From Clostridiaceae bacterium (GTDB lineage: Bacteria; Bacillota; Clostridia; Oscillospirales; Acutalibacteraceae): a stretch of DNA of 11,174 nt. Below, piece by piece: positions 6,165 through 11,174 of the stretch; position 1 is the stretch's first letter, and each line of letters opens with the position of its first letter. The position numbers were made by a program, and so were the translations under genes. The stretch spans positions 1 to 11,174 of the forward strand of contig JAEDHZ010000035.1 in the NCBI GenBank assembly GCA_016292705.1, read 5' to 3'. The notes below the pieces were generated by a model, which searched no databases, had not been told where the DNA came from, and saw nothing but the letters and a program-made list of their open reading frames with translations.

Positions 6165-7190
6165 TCAGAGCTCAATTATGTTGAAAGCTGCGGCACGGAC
6201 AAGTCGATTGAGAACGGCAAGACCTACCCCATCCTTTTCCGGAAAACGGGCATAGACAAGCTTTGCGTCCGTTTCGTCAATACTGCGAAGCGCCGAAAAA
6301 AGCCTTTTTGCCTGCGAAGCTCCGTCGTTTTCCCTTCCGTATTCTATGAAAGGAACATTGAGCTTTTCGCCCTCGCCTTCAAAAACAAGAGCAAGAATAT
6401 TCTTTTCCTTTTGCGCTTCAACAAAAGATCTGAAGCTTTCAAAGCTGCCTTTGACAAGGCTCACTCCTGCGCTCGGTGAGTAATGCTTATATTTCATGCC
6501 GGGAGATGCGGCAACCGCTCCCTCAGCAAGCCTGTTGAGAACTGCATCATCAACCTCAACCTCACCGAGAACCTCCGAAAGCATCTCAACCGATATTCCC
6601 CCCGGACGAAGCACACGGGGAACATCAGTAACAAGGGTGATAACAGTTGATTCAACACCGACCGAACATTCTCCTGAATCAATAATGAGCGGAATTTTTC
6701 CGTCAAGGTCATGCAGACAATGCTCTGCAGTGGTGGTACTCGGCTTTCCGGAGTTGTTGGCAGACGGAGCGGCGAGCGGAACACCAGCGGCTCTGATTAT
6801 TGCCCTCGCAGTCGGGTGCATAGGCATCCGGACGCCGACCGTATCAAGTCCTCCGCTTGTCCTCCTCGGTATGAGGCTGCTTTTTTTGAGAATAATTGTC
6901 AGCGGCCCCGGCCAGAAAGCCTGCGCCAGCGCAAGTGCATTTTCCGGGATACTTTCAACAAGCTCAGACCACTGCGAAAGTTCACTGATATGAACAATCA
7001 GGGGATTATCGGACGGCCTGCCCTTTGCAATGAAAATTTTTTCAACCGCCTTTTCGTCAAAGGCATTCGCCGCAAGTCCGTAAACCGTTTCGGTCGGAAT
7101 TGCAACGACTTCGCCCTTTTTTAACAGTTCAGCGGCTTTTTCAATACCGTAGTCGCCGTCCTTTTCAGCTTTAATAACTTCTGTTTTCAT
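6165..7190 (-). CDS. ywlC: Threonylcarbamoyl-AMP synthase, long Sua5/YwlC form
   Basis: 341-aa enzyme that makes threonylcarbamoyl-AMP from threonine, bicarbonate and ATP, the first step of t6A37 modification in ANN-decoding tRNAs. The YrdC domain covers about residues 10-200: IPTETVYGLAAN (31-42), KGRPSDNPLIVHI (56-68), VGVRMPMH, APSANNSGKPS and the ESTVI motif. The C-terminal Sua5 domain follows, joined through the linker ASPGMKYKHYSP that closes over the active site in this long form. The start is the ATG at 7190, with GGAAAG 8 nt upstream and the YrdC domain beginning at once. A start further up at 7304 would add 38 residues with no family resemblance and overlap prfA by about 95 nt. It follows prfA by 19 nt, a common pairing that links termination and tRNA modification. 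Confidence 0.93.
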   Translation of the reverse strand: MKTEVIKAEKDGDYGIEKAAELLKKGEVVAIPTETVYGLAANAFDEKAVEKIFIAKGRPSDNPLIVHISELSQWSELVESIPENALALAQAFWPGPLTIILKKSSLIPRRTSGGLDTVGVRMPMHPTARAIIRAAGVPLAAPSANNSGKPSTTTAEHCLHDLDGKIPLIIDSGECSVGVESTVITLVTDVPRVLRPGGISVEMLSEVLGEVEVDDAVLNRLAEGAVAASPGMKYKHYSPSAGVSLVKGSFESFRSFVEAQKEKNILALVFEGEGEKLNVPFIEYGRENDGASQAKRLFSALRSIDETDAKLVYARFPEKDGVGLAVLNRLVRAAAFNIIEL

Positions 7191-7209
7191 GGTATTCACT
7201 TTCCAAAAA

Positions 7210-8286
7210 TCAGGCATCGCTTTGCGCAGCCAGTTTTTTTGCGGTATCTGCGGTGATAAGAGCATCAATAACCTCGTCCATATCACCGTTAAGAAACTGC
7301 TCAAGCTTATATATGGTCAGACCTATCCTGTGGTCTGAAATACGGCCCTGCGGATAGTTATAGGTTCGGATTCTCTCGCTCCTGTCGCCCGTTCCGACCT
7401 GGCTTTTGCGCTCACTTGCAATGGATGACTGCTGTTTTTCCCTTTCCGCCTCAAGAATGCGGGAACGCAGAACACGCATTGCCTTTTCCCGATTCTTATG
7501 CTGACTGCGCTCATCCTGACATTCGGCAACAAGACCTGTCGGAAGATGAGTAATCCGGATTGCGGACTCGGTTTTGTTGATGTGCTGACCTCCTGCTCCT
7601 CCGGAGCGGAATGTATCAATCTGCAAATCCGCAGGATTGATTTCAACATCAACATCCTCTGCCTCCGGCAAAACGGCAACTGTGGCTGTTGAGGTGTGTA
7701 TTCTTCCTCCGGACTCGGTTTCCGGAACACGCTGAACACGGTGAACGCCGCTTTCAAACTTGAAGCGTGAGTAAGCACCCTCACCTTTGACAAGGAAGCT
7801 GATTTCCTTGATTCCGCCGAGTTCCGTTGCGTTGAGGTTCATTACCTCAAGCTTAAAACCTTTTTTTTCGGCATACATTGAATACATTCTGAAAAGCACA
7901 TTGGCAAAAAGAGCGGATTCCTCGCCCCCTGCCCCGCCGCGGATTTCAACAATAACATTTTTTGAATCGTTTTCATCACGGGGAAGAAGCAGAATTTTGA
8001 GTTCTTCAAGGGCCTTTTCCCTTTCCGGACGCAGGACATCAAGCTCCTGCTGAGCCATTTTCAAAAGCTCCCTGTCCTCATTTTCAAGCTCCGAAAGTTC
8101 CTTAGCCTGAGCAATCTCGCTTTCAATCCTTTTGTATTCACGAAACTTTTCAACAATCGGAGAAAGGGTTTTGTGCTCTTTCATCAGAGCACTGTATTTT
8201 TCACGGTCGTTAACAATACTGCTGTCACAAAGAAGATTTGATATTTCATCAAAGCGCACTTCAATTGCGCAAAGCTTTTCAAGCAT
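7210..8286 (-). CDS. prfA: Peptide chain release factor 1
   Basis: 358-aa class I release factor that reads UAA and UAG in the ribosomal A site and triggers hydrolysis of peptidyl-tRNA. The codon-recognition tripeptide is P188-E-T190 within RVPETESGGRIHTS, which is the RF1 type (PxT), not the SPF of RF2. The catalytic GGQ is at 232-234 in SGGAGGQHIN. The sequence CQDERSQHKN and the segment GTGDRSERIRTYNYPQGR are further RF1 hallmarks. Length is normal (about 360). I chose the ATG at 8286, with AAGGAGG 6 nt upstream; an in-frame start 7 codons earlier lies inside the DUF951 gene. The start overlaps the DUF951 stop by 8 nt, suggesting coupled translation. The usual partner prmC, which methylates the GGQ glutamine, is not in this window. 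Confidence 0.97.
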   Translation of the reverse strand: MLEKLCAIEVRFDEISNLLCDSSIVNDREKYSALMKEHKTLSPIVEKFREYKRIESEIAQAKELSELENEDRELLKMAQQELDVLRPEREKALEELKILLLPRDENDSKNVIVEIRGGAGGEESALFANVLFRMYSMYAEKKGFKLEVMNLNATELGGIKEISFLVKGEGAYSRFKFESGVHRVQRVPETESGGRIHTSTATVAVLPEAEDVDVEINPADLQIDTFRSGGAGGQHINKTESAIRITHLPTGLVAECQDERSQHKNREKAMRVLRSRILEAEREKQQSSIASERKSQVGTGDRSERIRTYNYPQGRISDHRIGLTIYKLEQFLNGDMDEVIDALITADTAKKLAAQSDA

Positions 8287-8479
8287 TGGTTTCCTCCTTG
8301 TTTTCACGAAGGATCTTTTTGATGTTCTTTTCCGCCTTTGAACGGGGAATCATAAATTCCCGTCCGCAGCCGAGGCAATGAAGCTTGAAATCCATTCCGG
8401 AGCGAAGAACGGAAAACTCAAAACCGCCGCAAGGATGCTTCTTTTTCATAACAAGCACATCTCCCACCCGTACATCCAT
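8279..8479 (-). CDS. DUF951 small zinc-ribbon-like protein (YyzM family)
   Basis: 66-aa cytoplasmic protein matching the DUF951 family: MDVRVGDVLVMKKKHPCGG, then LRSGMDFKLHC, CLGC and a basic tail. The conserved Cys residues C17, C35 and C38 (HPCG plus C-x-x-C) with nearby His16 look like a small metal site. The function is not established; the fold suggests nucleic-acid or ribosome contact, which is inference. The ATG at 8479 has GGAGGTG about 7 nt upstream; an earlier in-frame ATG at 8503 lies before that site. The last 8 nt overlap the prfA start. As first gene of the operon it takes its expression from the promoter at 8649-8677 through a long leader. Confidence 0.88.
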   Translation of the reverse strand: MDVRVGDVLVMKKKHPCGGFEFSVLRSGMDFKLHCLGCGREFMIPRSKAEKNIKKILRENKEETNA

Positions 8480-8642
8480 TTCCGACACCTCCGAAAAACA
8501 CAATAATTACCACAGCGCTTGAGTCCGCAAGCAGTTTTTGAACAATCACTTTGAATCCTTGCTGTTTTACGGACAAGGCGTAACGGTAATTCATGTAAAA
8601 CTGAATATTTATTGAGACTATAATTCATAGCACAATTTTTTA
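8480..8642 (-). promoter_or_regulatory. Long, possibly structured leader of the DUF951-prfA operon
   Basis: About 160 nt separate the predicted transcription start from the DUF951 ATG. Several complementary pairs are visible: GTAAAAC (8595-8601) with GTTTTAC (8564-8570), 7 bp; an overlapping alternative TTACG/CGTAA (8567-8571 with 8579-8583); GCTTG/CAAGC (8517-8521 with 8528-8532); and a competing CTTGC/GCAAG (8558-8562 with 8527-8531). The alternatives share bases and so exclude each other. It matches no riboswitch class that I recognise. A 58-codon frame (8418-8594) also crosses it but lacks a ribosome binding site. Confidence 0.4.
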
Positions 8643-8648
8643 CATTAT

Positions 8649-8677
8649 ATTATAGCAACAGCTGACAAAAATATCAA
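8649..8677 (-). promoter_or_regulatory. Promoter of the DUF951-prfA-ywlC-coaE-SLT operon
   Basis: Minus-strand TTGATA (8672-8677), 17-nt spacer, TATAAT (8649-8654): 5/6 and 6/6 matches to the sigma-A consensus with ideal spacing. This is the best promoter in the window and lies in the divergent gap between the operon and the S1-domain gene. Predicted start of transcription is near 8642. Confidence 0.8.
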
Positions 8678-8710
8678 TCATGAAACTGATTAAAATTAAA
8701 AAACAGTGCA

Positions 8711-8716
8711 TATAAA
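8711..8716 (+). promoter_or_regulatory. Possible -10 element of the S1-domain gene
   Basis: TATAAA about 50 nt before the S1 ATG, in a very AT-rich stretch; no good -35 hexamer is found 16-18 nt upstream (only GATTAA). Downstream, TCTCT/AGAGA (8735-8749) can form a small hairpin just ahead of the AAAGGA ribosome binding site. Position is the main support. Confidence 0.28.
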
Positions 8717-8764
8717 TTAAAAGAATGTATACGCTCTCTGAAAAAGAGAAGAAAGGACAAAGCA

Positions 8765-9718
8765 ATGAGAAAATACTACACGGAAAACTATCTGATTAAC
8801 ACAGCGGAGAACAAAAATGCGCTCTCCTCAAGAGCGGCACTCAAGGAAGCCTGCCTTGGCGGAAAAATCCTTGAGGCCCGTGCCGTCATGTGTGACAAGG
8901 AGCACAATCTCCATGTTGACCTCGGCGTAATGAAGGGCATCATCCCCCGTGAAGAGGGCGCACTCGGAATTGATGACGGCTCGGTACGGGATATTGCAAT
9001 AATTTCACGAGTGAACAAACCCGTTGTTTTCAAAATCCTTTCCTTTGAAAAAGATGAAAACGGCGAGCCTTATGCCCTGCTCAGCCGCCGTGCAGTCCAA
9101 AAGGAATGTATGGTGGAATACATTTCAAAGCTTGTCCCCGGCTTTGTTATTGACGCAGTTGTTACTCACATGGAATCGTTCGGCGTTTTTGCCGATATCG
9201 GCGCCGGAATTTCCGCCCTCATGCCGATTGACAGCATTTCCGTTTCACGAATCCCTCATCCGTCCGCCCGGTTTTCTGCCGGTCAGAAAATCAAAGCCGT
9301 TGTCAAAGGTGTTGATGAATCAGGCCGCATAACGCTGAGCTACAAGGAACTGCTCGGCACATGGGAGGAAAACGCAGACTTTTTCAAAGCCGGCGAAACC
9401 GTTCCCGGAATAGTCCGTTCTGTTGAACGATACGGAATTTTTGTTGAGCTGCGCCCGAATCTTGCCGGTCTTGCGGAATATGTTCCCGGCGTTGTTCCCG
9501 GTCAGCATGCAAGTGTATACATCAAAAACCTCATCCCCGAACGCATGAAGGTCAAGCTCATAATCGTTGATTCGTTCGATGCGGAATATCCGAATGATCC
9601 CCCTGAATACTTCATAAACTCCGATTACATTGACCGCTGGGTATATTCACCCGACTGTTGCGAAAAGAGAATCGAAACGGTTTTTTCATCTTATGAGTTG
9701 ACTAAAAATGCAATTTGA
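8765..9718 (+). CDS. S1-domain RNA-binding protein (ribosomal S1-like)
   Basis: 317-aa cytoplasmic protein with about three S1/OB-fold repeats, at roughly residues 32-108, 124-195 and 209-270. The second repeat is the clearest: GFVIDAVVTHMESFGVFADI, then ALMPIDSIS, then GQKIKAVVKGVDESGRITLS, the usual S1 layout of beta strands with Phe/His RNA contacts. The third starts GETVPGIVRSVERYGIFVEL. The first is more divergent. Such short S1-like proteins in Firmicutes bind mRNA or the ribosome; the exact role here is not known. There is no reductase (IspH) or cytidylate kinase fusion. AAAGGA lies 7 nt before the ATG. It is divergent from the prfA operon and lies 71 bp before the PIG-L gene, into which it may read through because no terminator separates them. 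Confidence 0.85.
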   Translation: MRKYYTENYLINTAENKNALSSRAALKEACLGGKILEARAVMCDKEHNLHVDLGVMKGIIPREEGALGIDDGSVRDIAIISRVNKPVVFKILSFEKDENGEPYALLSRRAVQKECMVEYISKLVPGFVIDAVVTHMESFGVFADIGAGISALMPIDSISVSRIPHPSARFSAGQKIKAVVKGVDESGRITLSYKELLGTWEENADFFKAGETVPGIVRSVERYGIFVELRPNLAGLAEYVPGVVPGQHASVYIKNLIPERMKVKLIIVDSFDAEYPNDPPEYFINSDYIDRWVYSPDCCEKRIETVFSSYELTKNAI

Positions 9719-9726
9719 TATATCAT
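9698..9726 (+). promoter_or_regulatory. Promoter of the PIG-L deacetylase gene
   Basis: TTGACT (9698-9703), exactly 17 nt, TATCAT (9721-9726): 5/6 matches in both hexamers. The -35 and most of the spacer lie inside the last codons of the S1-domain gene. Predicted start near 9733 gives a leader of about 57 nt, so the deacetylase can be expressed independently of S1. Confidence 0.65.
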
Positions 9727-9787
9727 AGTCCCGAGAGATTGTGCAGTCATTACTGAGGCTGCATTGATATCAGAAAGGGACGATATA
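9719..9787 (+). promoter_or_regulatory. Leader hairpin and SD-sequestering dyad before the PIG-L gene
   Basis: An inner hairpin TGCAG-TCA/TGA-(GG bulge)-CTGCA (9742-9763) lies near the predicted 5' end. An outer dyad pairs TATAT and GTCCC (9719-9723, 9728-9732) with GGGAC and ATATA (9777-9781, 9783-9787). The GGGAC arm contains the ribosome binding site AAAGGGA. The outer left arm overlaps the -10 region and would be present only in RNA reading through from the S1 gene. Confidence 0.42.
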
Positions 9788-9789
9788 AC

Positions 9790-10623
9790 ATGAGCAAGGT
9801 TATTGACAAGTTCAAAAACAGGAACAGGTCTATTAAATTTAACATTGAAAGCGCCGCTCTCGGTGCTCTTTCCAATGTTGCCGCAGATCCGCTCTGCGCA
9901 CCTCCCGACCTTTCAAAAGCAAAGCGTGTTCTTTTTGTTCAGCCCCACCCGGACGACAATCAGATTGCCGCCGGAGGAACAATTGCATGGCTCATCTCGC
10001 TCGGCGTTGAGGTCTGGGAGCTGACTGTTCTTGACGACCGATATGCCAATCCCGATTATATCGGCAGAGAAAACGAGGTTGAAACAGTCAGGCAAAAGGA
10101 AGCAAAGGCTGCGCAGGAATACCTCGGCATGAAAAACGCAGGCTTCCTCGGCTTTGCAGACAAAACAAGAGCCTGCGTTGATGAGCTTTCAGTTGCAATC
10201 ATGGAGGTTATCAGAAGAGTTCAGCCGGACTATGTTATTTCCGCAGACCCCCTGCTTGAGAACGAATGTCATTCGGATCACATAAAAGTCGGCACTGCCG
10301 TCAAATATGCCTGCATGGACAGCGAATGTGACTTCTATCCTGAATTTGTTGACGGAAAGCTCCGCAAAGACGCATGGAAGGTCAAGGGCGTAGGCTTCTA
10401 CTACACAAACAAGCCCAACACTCTCGTTGACATCACCGAATATGAAGAGATTAAGATTGAAAGCATCAAAAAGCATGTTTCGCAGTCAAACATCGGTCTT
10501 CTTGCCGGAGTAAGACTTCAGAATCAGCTTTTTGCCTCCGGAACACCGTTCAAGGCTGCCGAGCCGCTCAGACTCCAGACAAACCTCCAGATGCACTGCT
10601 TCAATCTCCCGATTGAAAAATAA
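9790..10623 (+). CDS. PIG-L/LmbE family zinc deacetylase
   Basis: 277-aa protein of the PIG-L/LmbE fold, whose members remove N-acetyl groups from GlcNAc-type substrates (GlcNAc-PI, GlcNAc-Ins in mycothiol, GlcNAc-malate in bacillithiol synthesis, antibiotic sugars). The metal motif QPH53-P-D55-D56 begins the domain after VLFV, followed by AAGGTIA. HSDH (161-164) supplies the other zinc His. VRQKEAKAAQEYLG is the usual helix after the active site. The residues after HPDD are N57-Q58, where a Glu is common at one of these positions (HPDDE, HPDDVE), so activity or specificity may differ. No signal peptide is seen, so it is probably cytoplasmic; the first 40 residues precede the fold and are unassigned. 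AAAGGGA lies 9 nt before the ATG. The substrate cannot be inferred: no glycosyltransferase or thiol-synthesis gene is adjacent. It is followed by a strong terminator. Confidence 0.87.
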   Translation: MSKVIDKFKNRNRSIKFNIESAALGALSNVAADPLCAPPDLSKAKRVLFVQPHPDDNQIAAGGTIAWLISLGVEVWELTVLDDRYANPDYIGRENEVETVRQKEAKAAQEYLGMKNAGFLGFADKTRACVDELSVAIMEVIRRVQPDYVISADPLLENECHSDHIKVGTAVKYACMDSECDFYPEFVDGKLRKDAWKVKGVGFYYTNKPNTLVDITEYEEIKIESIKKHVSQSNIGLLAGVRLQNQLFASGTPFKAAEPLRLQTNLQMHCFNLPIEK

Positions 10624-10630
10624 CAGTTCA

Positions 10631-10670
10631 CCCCGGAAAGTGCGAACAGCTTTCCGGGGCAAGTTTTATT
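10631..10670. terminator. Bidirectional terminator between convergent genes
   Basis: A perfect 10-bp stem, CCCCGGAAAG (10631-10640) with CTTTCCGGGG (10650-10659), has a 9-nt loop. On the plus strand CAAGTTTTATTT follows, ending the PIG-L transcript 7 nt after its stop. On the minus strand it is followed by TGAACTGTTATTTTTC, so it can also end the lipoprotein transcript, whose last codons overlap the plus-strand T tract. Confidence 0.88.
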
Positions 10671-11172
10671 TATAGCACTTTTTGCAGGCGGTGAAGCCCT
10701 TTGCCTTTGCTGCGTCAATTGTAACATGGCTCGGATTTTTCATTCCGCTGCAGGTTGAGGTTTTGTGAAATTTTGAGCCGCTGTTCGGAATCCAGACCAT
10801 GCCGCTGTTTTTCTCCTGAACAACGCTTTGCTGCGTTGATGAAGACTTTTCAGGCTTTGCGCTCTTTGTTGTCTTTTCGGCAAAGGTTGTTGAAAGCAAT
10901 GCAGTGGTTGCCGTCTGCGGCGATTTTGTGGTTTCAGCAGCTTTTGTTGTTTCCGTTTCGGCTGAAGTAGCCGTTGCGCTTGCGGCGTTAGCTTTATTTA
11001 TCGTTATGCTGCTTTCCTCGGCTTCGGAATATGAATACTCATCGTCCTCCTGCGCCTCGTATTCAAAATAAGTCCCTGCCGCACGGTCTGAATCCGGAAC
11101 GGATATTCCGCAGCCCGAAAAAAGCAGGATTATTACAGCAAGCGCCAAGAATACTGAATAAAGCCTTTTCAT
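10666..11172 (-). CDS. Lipoprotein with Thr/Ala-rich linker and C-terminal His/Cys motif
   Basis: 168-aa predicted secreted lipoprotein. The signal peptide runs MKRLYSVFLALAVIILLFSG with C21 as the lipidation site; the lipobox is FSGC with Phe at -3, slightly off consensus but preceded by Leu. Residues 30-55 are acidic and Tyr/Ser-rich. About 55-120 is a low-complexity Thr/Ala/Ser/Lys linker suited to spanning the wall. The C-terminal 45 residues hold VWIPNSGSKFH136, C141, a helix-like ITIDAAKAKG type segment, then T-A-C163-K-K-C166. This H-x4-C...C-x2-C pattern recurs at the C-termini of many secreted clostridial proteins and may bind a metal such as zinc. Function is unknown. The ATG is 2 nt from the window edge, so the promoter and ribosome binding site are outside; the signal peptide supports this start. 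Confidence 0.8.
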   Translation of the reverse strand: MKRLYSVFLALAVIILLFSGCGISVPDSDRAAGTYFEYEAQEDDEYSYSEAEESSITINKANAASATATSAETETTKAAETTKSPQTATTALLSTTFAEKTTKSAKPEKSSSTQQSVVQEKNSGMVWIPNSGSKFHKTSTCSGMKNPSHVTIDAAKAKGFTACKKCYK

Positions 11173-11174
11173 AT

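Noticed and set aside
6496..6993. 165-codon plus-strand frame opposite the Sua5 gene
   Set aside because: Antisense shadow rich in Ser/Pro/Arg, as expected from the complementary codon pattern.
7191..7304. 38-residue upstream extension of the Sua5 protein
   Set aside because: It lies within the end of prfA, lacks similarity to the family, and a fitting start with a ribosome binding site is at 7190.
8446..8628. 60-codon minus-strand frame in the prfA leader
   Set aside because: No ribosome binding site, odd composition with scattered Arg and Cys, and it overlaps DUF951 out of frame.

Overview
The window looks like chromosomal DNA from a low-to-medium GC Gram-positive bacterium of the class Clostridia, probably a gut-type Oscillospirales/Ruminococcaceae relative. 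The evidence is strong AAGGAG ribosome binding sites in front of nearly every gene, a DUF951 gene next to prfA, clostridial-type M18 aminopeptidase and RF1 sequences, and a lipoprotein with a Thr/Ala-rich linker. The genus cannot be fixed from the sequence alone. No phage, transposon, CRISPR, tRNA or rRNA feature is visible.

Layout. Positions 1-8479 are coded entirely on the minus strand. Reading in the direction of transcription, a consensus promoter (8649-8677) and a leader of about 160 nt precede a tight housekeeping run: DUF951 small protein, prfA (release factor 1), Sua5/YwlC threonylcarbamoyl-AMP synthase, coaE (dephospho-CoA kinase) and a membrane-anchored lytic transglycosylase. The junctions are overlaps of 8 and 4 nt or gaps of 19 and 9 nt. 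After a 63-bp gap with a weak hairpin come an M18 aminopeptidase and two GPH-family (MelB-like) sugar/cation symporters, the second with its own probable promoter and leader hairpin. At the far end (66-191) is a 41-codon gene with its own promoter, ribosome binding site and strong terminator. It encodes a small amphipathic, acidic-tailed peptide that is easily missed by annotation.

Positions 8765-10623 are on the plus strand: an S1-domain RNA-binding protein followed by a PIG-L/LmbE-type deacetylase that has its own near-consensus promoter, overlapping the end of the S1 gene. A strong bidirectional terminator (10631-10670) separates it from a convergent lipoprotein gene (10666-11172, minus) with a C-terminal His/Cys motif.

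The prfA group serves translation (RF1, tRNA t6A formation), CoA synthesis and wall turnover; the aminopeptidase and transporters suggest peptide and sugar scavenging. I see no clearly new multi-gene system. The points most worth a second look are the small peptide transcription unit, the structured leader of the DUF951-prfA operon, and the promoter/hairpin arrangement in front of the PIG-L gene.
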